Positions 45,715 through 58,199 of a stretch of DNA of 64,000 nucleotides are shown piece by piece (position 1 is the first letter of the stretch; each line of letters begins with the position of its first letter). The stretch comes from Rheum nobile. Taxonomy: Eukaryota; Streptophyta; Magnoliopsida; Caryophyllales; Polygonaceae. The stretch lies in NCBI GenBank assembly GCA_027886185.1, contig WOAB01000127.1:2976001-3040000 (forward strand), given 5' to 3'. The notes beneath the pieces are model-generated. The model was given only the letters and a program-made list of their open reading frames with translations, made no database searches and was not told the DNA's origin. The position numbers and the translations under genes were made by a program.

Positions 45715-46950
45715 ACAATTTTCAATGTTACGAATTATCCAAAGAGTAAAGGGACATGCAAAAAAAAATGATGGTCAATATCTTCAATGTCAGCATTACA
45801 TAGTACACATCGGGCATGAACTTTAGAAAAATGTCAATTTAAGCGTGCTGTAGTAGGAAGAGAATCAGATACAACCTTTCACACAAAAAAATGTATTTTT
45901 AAGGGATGTTAAGTTTCCAAATCCAGGAAAAAGGATCATAAGAGGAAAATTTATGGGGTGGTTGAGTAAGGTGTCTTGTAGATTTGATAGAAAAAGATCT
46001 GTCATTAGATAATTTCTAGATAATGCGATCGTCAACCGGAGATTGCAGAATATGTATTTTCAAAAAATGGCGATCAAGAGTAATAAAATGAGAGACTTTT
46101 AACGTAATATCTCCATTATCAAAGTATGAGAATAGATCACAGTCCGGAATCCAGCTATCTTTTTAGAAATTGATAGATTGACCATTTCCTAATCCCAAAA
46201 AAAAATCTTTCTTAAAAATGTCACGAATATGAAGAAGTATGGAAAATTGCCATGATTGTTTCGATTTTTTCTTATACAAAATATTTTCCAGTGCGAATAC
46301 CCGCAAGCTATTAGGTCCGACAAGTAATTTCCATAACAATTTCATTTTCAACGATTTATTCATATTTTATGCTTTATGAAGACCAAGGCCGCCCTCAGAT
46401 TTGGGACGACAGATGTTATGCCAATCTAATTAGGGGTTGATATTTTTGGTTTTGTTTGTTCCAAAAGAAATCTTTGTTAATCTTATCAATGTTATTGCAT
46501 ACTTATGTAGGCAATAGGAAACTTTGCATTAAATATTTGACTTTAAAAAGCAAGTTTGACTGGATAAGTATGGATCTTCCTGCCTGCGAGAGGGAATTCG
46601 CTTTCCACTAGGAAAGTTGTTTTTTAAGACTCAGTAAGGAGTAGTCAAATATTTCCTTTTTGACACGACCACAGACAATAGGGATTTTCCTAAATATTTT
46701 TCCAAGGAGTTTGTGATTTGGATATTTAATACGATGCTAGAGATGCAGTCTATTGGGAAGATATGTTTAATGATGTTTGAAATGTACTTTTGTGAAAATT
46801 AATGGTTAAGCATGGTATTTCGAATATCCAACATGTGCTTTCATCTACCAATCTTACCGATCAAGCACTTCTTACATCATATATGAGTTCGACTAATTAA
46901 CTCAATGTAATCACTTTGTAAAGATCATCCATTGCGATGATTTAGGACAA
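45715..46950 (-). pseudogene. LINE fragment, minus strand (RT C-terminal and zf-RVT region)
   Basis: The minus strand reads NWHNICRPKSEGGLGLHKA near 46440-46375, then MNKSLKMKLLWKLLVG at 46363, and later LPTTARLN and VLCNADIEDIDHHFFLH near 45860-45760. These are the C-terminal landmarks of plant LINE-1 type polyproteins (PKxEGGLG and the CxxC...H zinc-binding RT-associated domain). Many stops separate the pieces. The left boundary abuts the palindrome. Confidence 0.8.
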
Positions 46951-47009
46951 TCTTTCGATTAATGAAGGGGTTCTATACTCCTATTATTTGCGGAGTATAA
47001 AAAAATCAT

Positions 47010-48262
47010 GCGTCAATTACCGGAAACCACCCGTCCAATAAGCCATATTGCCCAAAATCACCCCTATAAATCGATATTACCGGAAACCATCCGAATTACG
47101 TACGTCATTACAAAATCACCGCCCAACGTTGTCTTCCGTCTAAAATCCGTTAAGCCCGGACCCACATGCATTTTTCTAATTTTTAATGTCATTTTTATAC
47201 TCGAAATGACAAAAATACCCTTTTTGCTATTCAAATTTCCAAAAGTTGCCAATGAAACATCCAAAATCTAAATCCACAAACACACCTCCCAAATTCATCT
47301 TCCCCTGAACAAAAAAATCACCCTAATTCCCCCTTTATCTTCCATCTTTCCCTGAACAAAATAACTCACAAATCCTGCGTACCAAAATTGACCCAAATCC
47401 ATTATCACCCAAATCCGAAATCCAAAAGGATTTGCCGAATTCAGATCTAATTAACCCAAACGGGGAATTAAGGTATCCCTCTCTCGCCCCGGTCGACGAC
47501 GCGGAGCAGCGGCGATATGGAATGGCAATGGCGGAGAAACTTCCTTCTCGCACTCGGTCTCCTTCTCTCTCTAGATCGAAGAAGCTTGTACTCACATACT
47601 CGTGGACGATGGAGGAGCAACAATGATGCAGAAAAACCGACGACGAAGAAGCATCTATGACGGAGAGGAATCGACAGCAAAGAAGCATCAACGACAGAGA
47701 AGAATCAGCGTCGGAGGACGAAGGAGTACAAGCTTCTCTGCCATTGCCATTAAAAATAATAGGAGTATATTACCAAGACCGTCGGAGGGCGACCCCATAT
47801 CTGGTTGGTGTGGATTGGATCTGGGAATGATTTGGTCTTGGTAAATACAAATACAGTCCCAATTTGGGGCTTTCAACCTAAATCAACCCGAATGCGAACG
47901 ACAAAGTGTTCGGCATGGTGAGCTTGAACTACGTGGCAGTGGAGTGTTGAACAGAGGTCGTCAGATGGCGTGGCAGAGTGCGGCGGAGGGGAAAAGACGA
48001 TGAGGACGCACCATGCTAGAGGAGGAAGACGACCCAAATTTGGATCTTATTTAATTTTTTTTTTTCTTGTTTTAAATTTTCTATTAATTAAATTAAATAA
48101 AAAATTATATGTGGGTCCGCCGGGCTTAACGGATTTTAAATGGAAGTTGGGTGATGATTTTGTAACGGCATATATAATTCGGGTGATTTTCAATAATATC
48201 GATTTATAAGGGTGATTTTGGACAATATAATCTATTGAACGGATGATTTCCGTAATTAATCC
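47010..48262. mobile_element. Mutator-like element with about 170-bp TIRs
   Basis: The left arm (about 47010-47185) and right arm (about 48095-48262) are long imperfect inverted repeats, each containing CCAAAATCACCC.TATAAATC and AAATCCGTTAAGCCCGG in corresponding order. TIRs of this length are typical of MULEs. Flanks aaaaatcat and aaaaactaa are similar but not identical, so a 9-bp TSD is not firmly shown. The middle (about 47340-48010) is GC-richer. It might be captured gene sequence (Pack-MULE); no product recognised. Confidence 0.75.
47340..48010. other. GC-rich interior of the Mutator-like element
   Basis: Overlapping open frames of 60-118 codons run on both strands, for example minus 47691-47335 and plus 47602-47844. 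Composition is gene-like but none shows a known domain or transposase motif. It is either a captured gene piece or chance frames in GC-rich DNA. Confidence 0.35.
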
Positions 48263-48363
48263 AAAAACTAAATATTTGGGTTACGAGTTATAATATAATT
48301 CGGGCTACATCCGAGTTTTCTACGACAGCAAGCCAGGAGCAGATCTCTTTCTTCCTCTTCCAA

Positions 48364-51300
48364 ATGTCGAACTTGAGAAGCGATGCCCTAATAACCCGTC
48401 GAATCGTCTGCGCGTTTATCGACTTCCTCAATTCTGGTCTTTTCTCTCCCCTCTCAATCTTGTTTCTCAATCATCCCACTTTTTTTTTTATCTCGTTCCC
48501 AGTCAAACCTGATGATTGCACTTTCCTGCTGCTTCTCTTTGTTGTGCTTAGATTTTGATTTTTGCTTGCCTGCTCTTCAGTTTATGGATGTTGTCAATCG
48601 TGCTGGAAAAAGATTGGATTTTTGCTTCTTTCGTTTGTTTGTGGTTAGTGGTTGTTAGCTTAAATGTTGAGGGTTTTGCTTGCTTTGCTCAAAACCCTAG
48701 AGCTTTATAGGTTGAATTGGGGTCGACATCGGATGTTATTTAGAGAGATTAAGATGATTGTGATACTGTATCTCACTGTAAGTGATTACGTACCAAAGAA
48801 AAATTCAGTTGGATGTGTTGGTTTTGTCCAGTATTTGATTAACTTGGACAAGTCCGTCCATTGTTGTTAAAAAGAGCAATAGGATTGATGATGTTTAATT
48901 ATTGCGTATGAAAGTGAAAAAATGCTTGGCTACTGCCTTAATTTTGATGTCAGCTGTATGCAAGCAAGTTTGTTGGGATTCAGATTTATTTTAATCATTT
49001 TTTGGGGGAAATTCTACAGTTTAAAAAACCAAGGCTTTAAATTCTTGTTAGAGGTCACTTGAAGTTTGAAGCATTTTTCGATTTTGACATGGAAAATTAA
49101 GAATTATATTCTCAACCTATACTGATTGAATGGTGGCCAATAGGAGAAGCTCATAAGTGAAATATTTGGAGATTCTTGTGATCCTCACCATAATTAGGGT
49201 CTTTCTGCTAACAAGCAAAAATTGGAAATCATTTCCAAACTATTCCCTAAATTGCAAAGGGTAAACTCTTAGGATAAAAGTTAAATTTATTAAATAATTG
49301 CTGAACATGGAATTTCTAATGTGCGGCACACGCTTGGAAAAGCCATTTATTTATTGCTTTTTGCAAATTAAGTTAGTGTAACTTGCTTACTAATTTACTG
49401 GCTACAAGCTGCTCCTTTTTGTGCACATGCTTATGTGAAATATCTCATACTTCTTTTGTTTTTATTTCTTGACAGTTGAACTACCCCCTGGCGTTGATCA
49501 TGAAGGTCTTGAGGTTGCTGAAGATTGCTTATATGAGTTTTTCCAGCTAAATCAATTGTCCCGAAGTGATTGGCCTGAACCTAATGTCTTGGTCAACTTA
49601 TTTACATCACGTGAAACTAGTCGGCAAAATGAACATGAACCTGGAAATAATAGAGAATCACCTACTGTGTCAGCTGTGAATTCTGCTGACAATGATCATG
49701 ACCCAGCTTCGAAATTTCAGGTTTCTTCTTTTCTTTTTCTGGTAATGACGAAACCTACTTCTCAATGCCTAATGATTCTTTCTGTTCAGCGTACTCAATA
49801 TTTCTCTGGCAAATATGAATATCATTTTAATACAATTTATGAAGAAAGCCTTCTCTTTGGTAGTCAGATTTTGCCCACAAGGCTTTCTATGCTATTTTGA
49901 TATACTGCTAATTCTTCCCTTCTGGATACGTACTATAAATTTGTATAGGGTAATTTGTGTGGATGCAAGTAAAATTAAGATGTTTCTGGATGATTCACAT
50001 TAGATTATATCTATAATATTTCTGACTTTTAGGATTAAATGTTGAAATTTGTTATTTACTCAATGGTGTTAAAATGCATGTAAATCAATGTTCGAATAAT
50101 GACATTTTTGTGCCAATGTTACACCCTTTGTGATCGTGTGCATCTGTTGATAATTTTTTTCCACTATTTTATGATTAGGCTTTGACAATTATTTTAACAA
50201 TAGATACTTCTATGTCATGATCTCATATGTTTCAACTGACCAGGATGATGATGGTGCGGCAGAAGCTAGTCAAATAGGTATGGTATGCTCTGATAAATTG
50301 ATCTGGATCTGGGTGTTCTTTCATTGAGCACTTAAAATATAAAATCATCTTATGCATGAGTCAGATGATGGTTCTTTAACCACCTTCGAACTGAGGGCCT
50401 TGCGTAGATTCTACTGGCTGAAGGCCAAGGTCTTTTGAAGTGGATTCAGATAAACTTTTGAAATGTTTGTACTTTGTAGTAATATGAAGTTTGGTGGTAA
50501 TATGGAAATCAATCTTGGATACTAGGTGCAACTATGATACTGAAGGTTGTGGAGTATGTCTGCAGGGCCATATAAGCGTGCTAGTTGTACTTTGTGATTG
50601 TAATGTATTTGAATGAACTTACCTTGGATTCTGGGACACAATTGGAAATTAATATATGGACAGTCTCCTAGAATTTGTTTTTTCTATCCGAAAGTCCGCT
50701 TTTGGCGTTGTGAAGTTACTCATATAGTAATTGAATTAGTCACCACGGAATACCGATTTCGGTGAGTGTGTCAGATGGAGACAGAATTATTGGGTGAGAT
50801 GACTCGCTTTTAGCTTTCTAGGACCGAGGGAAAAAGAATGTGCAACTTTTCTGTGTTAGAATTCAGTAATGATCTAAGTTTGTACAAGATCTTCCAGTTT
50901 TTCGCTAAATTTATACTCTTATTACCTACTAGTTTTGTTTCAATGATAACGTGCAGGAGTATCTAGGGATGAGCTTTTTGGGCAATTCTTTGCTGCATTG
51001 GAAAAAAATCATTTTTTCAGAACGACGCATGGTGGTGATGATGAACACGTGTTGCTTGATAGAGTAACAAGCTTATTTCATGATGCTATAAATGTATGAC
51101 CCTTGAAACTGGCATTTTCTTTTAAGTTCAGTGACTTCACTCATTGTAATGCCCCCAGATTTTTTTTTGGAATAAGGATATATGTTTCATATGATTTTCC
51201 TGTTCTTTTTATTTTCCAGTAATATAATTTCATAAATCATTTCTGCACAGAACCTAGTTTCACTTGTTTTCCCAGTTAAGATTGTGAAGAAAATTGTCAT

Positions 51301-53604
51301 TATTCCTTATTACAAGTCTGCTGTACAATACAAACACCAACATGGTTTGCTTGACAATTGCTTCAAAGTATTAACTTGTTCTAGTCAAATTATTTTTGGT
51401 TTTGCCAAATAATTCTTCCAATATTGGCAATGATTTTTCGAGAAGTAGGTTTTACTTGGGGCATCTTTGGTGATTGACAAAGTCGTTACGCTACAATGGG
51501 TCTCTTTTACTCTTTTGTTTAACAACTCATAGCTATGTTCTCATTCAGATTTTGCTTTTTTTTGTTTGTTTTATTGGGTCTGTTGTTTTTTTACTAATTA
51601 TTAGCCTGTCTATCTCAAATATATTGTCCTGGTAATAAAATTGAAGTAAGCTTCCTCTGTCTCGAACTTGAAACTACAGTTGTCCTTCTAGTGGCTTCAC
51701 TAAAGAAATCCTCTATGTAGGAAATACAAGGCTCTGGATCCAAGACATGTAATCGGAAGAGCCTGGCTGAAGCACTAAAAACATTAGGTAACTCTTCCTC
51801 TACATTCATGTCTATATGTGCTATCACATAAGCATGCTATATAAACATGTCATCTTTGTTGCCTTTGTTAATACTTGATAGTTTTCTTATCATAGTTGAT
51901 GTATGATATACTTTTTACTAATCCATAGGCAACAAGGCCATGCAATCTAATGCTTATGCTGATGCGATTGAACGCTATACATGTGCTATTGCATTATGTG
52001 AAAACAATGCAGTTTACTACTGTAACAGGTTGAGTTACTAACTTATGGACATTGCAGAATGTATTTTCGTATCCTTTTTTAAACTCTATCAACATTTGAT
52101 GTCCATTGGTTTATTGATTCCTAAACAGAGCAGCTGCATATACTCAAATTGGAAAATATGATGAAGCTATTACGGACTCTCTTAGGGCAATAGATATAGA
52201 TCCAACCTATAGCAAGGCATACAGTCGTCTGGGATTTGCTTACTATTCACAAGGAAACTACAGTGATGCTATCAATAAAGGGTTCAAGAAAGGTGCGTGT
52301 GTCAGTCTTCTTTTCCTTCTCCTGGCCTCCTGTGCTTGCTATGTGACTGCCTTAACTTAAGTCCTTTATCATTTCATTGTATTTGTCTCATTTAAGGTTC
52401 GGGAGGTATTTACAGATTGACACATGGGTTTCTATGCTGTCAAAAAAGATTATTGGGAGGTTAAAATATCTAATTGGGGCCTAATATTCCCTTTTTTGCA
52501 GCTCTGGAGCTGGATCCAAATAATAATGCTCTGGAGGAAAATCTCAAGGTTCATATATTTCATTCTATGCCTTTCTTGGTAATCCATTCATCCGTGTCTT
52601 ATGTTGTGTTGTTGTCTGTAGGCAGCTGAACAAAAGTTAAGGGAACAGCAGGAGAGGAGAGAACGTAACCAGGTACACTTTGTTTTGCAACTTTAAATGG
52701 CTATGCGAGGGAGTTCAGTGTTTATTCCAGCCCATACCTTAATCCATCTTGCTGAATTGGATTCTATAAGTGATGTTTTGTTTGGATAAGTGGTTCTAAT
52801 TTTTCTCTCTATTGGCAGAGTTCATGCTTATGGTCCATATAAAGACAAAACAGTCCAATATTCCCTATATTTTCTATTTTCCTAGGCCATTGGATCAATT
52901 TCTATTATACTGTTATAGCTCTTTTTGTGACGCTAAAACTTGAAATACGGGCCATCTTCTTATTTCAATGTCAAAATTAGGGATACAGGAATCATTTTCC
53001 CGAAGGATCAAGGAACCAGGGAGGCTACCCACCATTTGCATCCGTGTCGTTTGATGCTGGTGGAGCTCCTGCTAATCTTGCAAGCATGTTCATGAATATG
53101 CCCTCTTATGCACACTCGGGACAGAACTCAGCTAATGTTCCAGCTGAAGATAGCCGTGGAATGCCATCGCCACAAGGGCCCACAGCATTCTCGATGGGCA
53201 TAGACCCTGCCGACATTGCCAGCGTGTTCGCAAACTTGACTCCCAACGCACATCAGCAACGGAATCCTCAAAGCAACAGCTCAGCAGAACAAAATCACGG
53301 TACTGAAACAAATCCTCCTCCCTTCCCATCCATGCCTTTTGCTCCCAGCGCCATTCCTGCCAACTTAGCAGACATGCTTATGAACTTGGGCGGTAGTGGA
53401 GAGAACTCCCGAGGCCAACCACGAGGAGATAGGCCTGAAATGCCAGAAGGAAGTGCCAATGGACATATCAACTTTACCCTTGGAGGGGATCAAAATCCGG
53501 AGGAACTAATGGGTACTTTGAGAGCTATGATGGGTATGTTCTCGTCTGGTGCGTCTCAAGGAGATCAGCCAGGTAATGGTGATGGAAGATCTGCATCAAA
53601 TTAA
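48364..53604 (+). CDS. SGT/SGTA-type TPR co-chaperone
   Basis: Ten exons: 48364-48436, 49476-49720, 50244-50277, 50957-51093, 51721-51787, 51929-52028, 52129-52292, 52502-52548, 52622-52672 and 52981-53604. All have GT/AG introns and consistent phase, giving 513 codons. Residues 1-50 (RRIVCAFIDFLNS, HEGLEVAEDCLYEFF) match the SGTA N-terminal dimerisation domain. Three TPRs span about residues 179-290, with carboxylate-clamp residues in place (LKTLGNK, YYCNRAA, YSKAYSR), so it should bind EEVD ends of Hsp70/Hsp90. The C-terminus is Asn/Gln/Gly/Met-rich with repeated NLA.M and MGM-type hydrophobic motifs, as in SGTA tails that handle tail-anchored or exposed hydrophobic segments. Cytosolic; no signal peptide. 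The region after residue 106 could hold an extra small exon. Confidence 0.9.
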
Positions 53605-54600
53605 ATAGAGAGCATGCTAGCGGTAGCACATTACTTCGAGACTTGATCTTGTAAGTTTATGACATCTTTTGGGTTGGAAAATATATCTTTCTGCAGTCTG
53701 TCCAGCTAACAATCACACAGTAGACTCTGTTACAATCGTTGTTTATGTAACAAAAAAAATGTACAATCGTCGTCTACCTTCCGGGGCTTAATTTTCACCA
53801 TTTGTGTAATATTGAGAGGTGGTATGGTATTGGTCTTTTGTTTCCCCTCTCTTACTCTTTTCTAATTCTCTCTCTATTTAATAATATTTGTTATTTTAGC
53901 CTTTAATACAACGGTAAAGAATTGACATGACTACTAACTATTAAAAAATGTATTTATTAAACTAAAATACCACAAACTTGTCATAAAACCTATAAGTAAA
54001 CTTATTTTATTTATTGATGAAACTTATTTTATTTCTAATCAATAAATAAAGAGAATTTATATAAAAATTGACTAATTTTAATAACATATTATATAACTCA
54101 TCAATAAATAATTAGCTAAGATGACAAATTTTTCTTAACAAAAATAAATGACTAAAATGACACTTGTTATCGAATCGAGAAAGTATAATTTTACAACGTT
54201 AACAAAAAAACAAGTTTGTCCTCATTCTTGAACTTATGCTTCTGCACTTGTTTTCTGCCCAAAACAACTCTCTTGCAAGTCCTATTTTGAGTGAAACAAG
54301 AACTGATTTGGTACATCAGATTTCCATTCTATTTCACTTATTGTCAAGGTTCAATTGCACGTAGCATCATTATTGTCAATAAGTATTGACCAAAAAATTA
54401 TTGCCAATAAGTCAGTAACTTGTGGATGAGAATGGTTTGTTATTGATCAGGTGTTAACAAACGGAAAGTCTACATTTGGAAGGTCAATTTACGACAAAAA
54501 AACTCTTTTTTCTTATAAAGAGATTGTCTAAGACCATCTTCATCAGTAAAAACACAACAAACCCCTATTTCAATTTTCAAAAAAATCAAATCATCTCACA
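53605..54600. other. 3' UTR and AT-rich downstream DNA
   Basis: The sequence just after the stop is the likely 3' UTR of the TPR gene. From about 53870 it is AT-rich with no recognised feature. Confidence 0.5.
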
Positions 54601-54689
54601 TCTCCACATCAACATACAATTCTTTTTGAGAGTTTGTGTAGTTGATTACATTCTCTCCCCTTCCTCTGTTGTTTTGAGATTTTCGGTGT

Positions 54690-54830
54690 TGCTTCCTGTT
54701 CTCTTCTCTTTCGGTCTTTCTCAAATTCCCCCATCCCTGCCCCCGTATAAAATTCCTATTCCCATCCCTGTAGCGGGGATTTCCCGCGGGTAACGGGGAT
54801 TCCTGCCCCGCTGCCATCCCTAGTGGGCCT
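54690..54830 (-). mobile_element. hAT-type terminus, other end not found
   Basis: The minus strand starts TAGGGATGGCAGCGGGGCAG at 54822, then has repeated CGGGGAT/CCCGCGGGTAACGGGG motifs. TAGGGATG fits a hAT TIR and the GC-rich repeats fit subterminal sites. No matching opposite end or 8-bp TSD was seen (the flank is gtgggcct), so it is a truncated copy or a larger decayed one. Confidence 0.5.
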
Positions 54831-55400
54831 CCCTATGGAACACCTTTATTCTCGGTTTCTATTTCGTTTGGCCCTTAGGAGATCCTTGGAAATCGGTGAT
54901 GCTTTTTGGGCTACTTTTTGCTTTTGTGGTGGTGATCTGCAATGGATTTTGCGCTGACCTGGCTATGGACCCTCTTTTGAACCAAAATGATAAAAATCAC
55001 TTGAAACGATGCAAATGTTGGAAAAAACTAGACCTACACTAAGTGTAGAAAATATCCTACACTTAAAAAGGATAGTCATGTAAATTCACATGATCTTGTT
55101 TCCAAAGACTTTTATCTGATTTTTAATTTGTTTTTTCTTTTATTCTCATCCTGTTCCTCACCTTCCTTCAATTTCAGATCTGAAATTTTTTAACTATAAC
55201 CATTCTAAAGCCTTATTATTATCTTCTTCATCACCTCTCCTTCAATTTCAGATCTGAACTTTTATCTGTTTTTCAAAAAAATCTTTTATTCTCATCTTCT
55301 TCCTCACCTCTTCTTCAATTTCAGATCTGAATTTTTTTAGCTATAACCATTCTAAAACCTTATCATTATCACATAGACACAGCAAACAACTGAAAATTCG
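54831..55400. other. Noncoding with a triplicated CTTCAATTTCAGATCTGAA block
   Basis: The phrase ttcaatttcagatctgaa occurs near 55167, 55241 and 55314, within longer repeated phrases (agctataaccattctaaa; tattctcatcttcttcctca). No gene seen. Confidence 0.7.
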
Positions 55401-55480
55401 AAACCAATTTTGGTTTTTCAAAAACAAATGTACATATATAGTTTGGAGATTAAAATTGAGAAAATATTAAAGTTTGAGAT

Positions 55481-55736
55481 GATGAGTTGGAACAACGGAG
55501 GCGGAGTACAGGCGAGCATCGGGCCTCCGGTGGTTAGAAAGACGCTGGCGCCGACCATACCTCCGTTTCGAAGGCCGACGAGAAGGAGGGCCCGAGTGGG
55601 AACGCGAATGGATGGTACGACAGCCGGGTGGAGGGAGACGGATGTGGCTGATGCAGACACCGGAGAGGGCCAGCTGTTTACAATGAAAATGAAAGTGCGA
55701 TCCAACTTTATCAACAAGTTTAGTGGTTCTGCGTAG
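55481..55736 (+). CDS. Short GC-rich open frame, doubtful
   Basis: This frame is basic and Pro/Thr/Arg-rich in its middle (RKTLAPTIPPFRRPTRRRAR). It is clearly GC-richer than its surroundings and starts at MMSWNNGGG. No domain, no splice context, and an overlapping minus-strand frame of similar length. It may be a displaced exon or chance. Confidence 0.15.
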
Positions 55737-55924
55737 TACTTATGATGGGAAAATGGGGAGAATGCAGAAGGTTAAAGATGAAGACTAAAAAAGAAAAGAA
55801 ATTTATTCATTGCATTTACCTAGGTGAAAAGATAACAAAATTACATTATAAACAAGTTTAGTTGTAGACTTTAAACCACTAATCTTGTTGATAAAGCTGA
55901 ATCAAAAGATTTGCATCAACACCC

Positions 55925-58199
55925 ATTTACATCCTCGTATTATTGCATTACATTTCCCCTTGGACCCTCTAGAAACACCACTAGGACACACCTTCCGTTT
56001 TGAGAAGGTATGGACTTCCAGTCCCACGTATAACAACCTTGTGCAAAAGACTGGAGCTATTGTTGCAATGAATCTTATATGTTTAAATTTTACTCCAAAC
56101 ATAAATTGTTCAAACGCTACTCCCGTGAATGGGATAGAAGGAATGAAGGTTGTAACTTCAAACAACTAAAAAGAATAGAAGACAAGCTTCAAGAACTCCA
56201 TGATTTTTTCCTGTCGAACCCCTCCAATCACATTCTCCTTACCAACATTAACAACTGCCCTCTTAAATTCAATAAACTCCTACAATTCCAAAATGACTAC
56301 TGGAAACAAAGGGCCAAAATCAGACATATCACTGGTTGTGATCGAAACCCCAAATATTTTCATTCCACTGCAAAAATTAGAAGCTACAAACAGTGAAACA
56401 TGACCTTTCGCACTCATGATGGACTACGATCAAGAGTCAATATCCAATGCTATTACTCACGAGCTTCGAGCTTGGTTCACTAAAAACTTTCATCCCTCTA
56501 TCTCAATGAATGACCTTGAAATTATACCGGCAATTATTTCTTCTAACGATAATGATATTCTCATAAAGCAACTTACCAATGCTGAAATTAAGGCAACAAT
56601 TTTTGACCTCGCACTTGACAAAACCCCAAGTCCAGACGGTTCTCCTGTAGACATCTATCAAAAATATTGGAATATTATTGGAAATTCCTTAAGTTCTGCA
56701 ATCAAAGCTTTTCTCAATTCAGGTCAACTCCTCAAAGATTGCAATCACTCCTTCATTGCTCTTTTACCTAAAGGTGATAACCCAATCTCCATCAATCACT
56801 TTCGCCCCATAAGCTTGTGAAACACGTCATATAAGATAATCACAAAAAATTATGGAAAATAGAGTTAAGTCTATCCTCCCAAAACTCATCAGCCCCCTTC
56901 AAGGCGCTTTTATTGAAGGACATCTTATCCAAGATAGAATTCTTGTTGCCCATGAGATTGTTAATTCTTTCCATAGGAAAAAAGGGAGAAATGTTGGATT
57001 GCTCTGAAACTTGATATGAAAAAAGCTTATGATAAACTAGACTAGAACTTTATTAAACACATTCTACTCAAATTTGGCTTCTACCAAAAATGGGTTGAGC
57101 TTATTATGACATGAATCTCCTCCTTATCTTACTATGTCCTTGTTAATAACCAACTTGGGGATGAATTTTCACCCTCGTGTGGCATACGTCAAGGTGACCC
57201 TATTGCTCCATTCCTCTTTATCATTGCTATGGAATTTTTTGCCCGAACCATTTATAATGAATGACAAACCCCTAACAAAAGGGTTGGTATCTACCTTATC
57301 TATAATGATATGTGTATTTCTTTTCTTAACTTCACAGATGATAGGATGATTCTAGCAAATGCAACCCAAACTAATGTTACCTATATAAGAAATTTTCTTG
57401 AGTATTTCTCGTCCAAGAGTGGATTGACTATAAATTATTACAAAATCTCACTTCAAGTATCTAATAATATCCCTCGCACTATAGCTTTGGCTCTATCTAG
57501 CATACTTCAAATTCAAATAACAACTAAAATGGAAACGTATTTTGGTATCCCTATTATTAGAGGAAGAGTTAATAATGATGTCTTTGTAGACTCACTTAAT
57601 GCCCTTAAAAACAACTGTCAAAATGGAAAGCAAACTCCCTCTCCCAAGCCGGTCGTTCAGTTTTGATTCAATCCAATCTCCTATCTAAAGTAAACTACCT
57701 TGTGCAAAGCTTTCTCCTCCAAAAAGGCATATGTGAATCCATAGATAAAATTAATAACGAGTTCTTTTGGAACAAGAATATTGTGATTCATCACCCACTT
57801 ATCAGCTCAGATAAAATTTGCAAACCTAAAAACAAGGAGGGCTAGACCTTTGCAAAGCAAAAGATAACAATATAGCCCTTCATGATGAAGATCTTATGGA
57901 AAATCTTGTTTGAGCGTCATAATATTTAGGTCAAGATTGTTTTTGAAAAATATATTGTCACAAATGAAATCCTGACCCTAAAGAAAAATCCCACCCAATC
58001 TTGACAATTTGGAAGGATGCTCAGTCTCTTGGATAAGTTTTAAGTCAATTCTTTTGGCAACTTGGTAATGGTGAGACTATCAAGTTTTGGACTGATAATT
58101 GGATTGAAGACTGTAATACGATTTCATACCTTATTCAGTCAAACATTGACTACAAAGTGGCAAATTTTAATACACCCAATAAAAAACTGGGACTTTGGT
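55925..58199 (+). pseudogene. 5'-truncated LINE with reverse transcriptase, broken
   Basis: Plant LINE-1 type sequence. A linker reads TFRFEKVWTSSPTYNNLV and KRIEDKLQELHDFFL. The RT region has IFDLALDKTPSPDG, NHSFIALLPKGDNP, HFRPISL, then LQGAFIEGHLIQDRI, LDMKKAYDKL and CGIRQGDPIAPFLF. The catalytic motif is FTDD in place of YADD. The end reads GNGETIKFWTDNWIEDC near 58065-58110. At least five frame changes or stops interrupt it. The endonuclease domain is missing, as usual for 5'-truncated LINEs. The 3' end runs into the Cassandra array without a visible poly(A). Confidence 0.9.

Noticed and set aside
55481..55736. New small protein gene
   Set aside because: Listed with low confidence only; no domain, competing antisense frame and no splice or promoter context.
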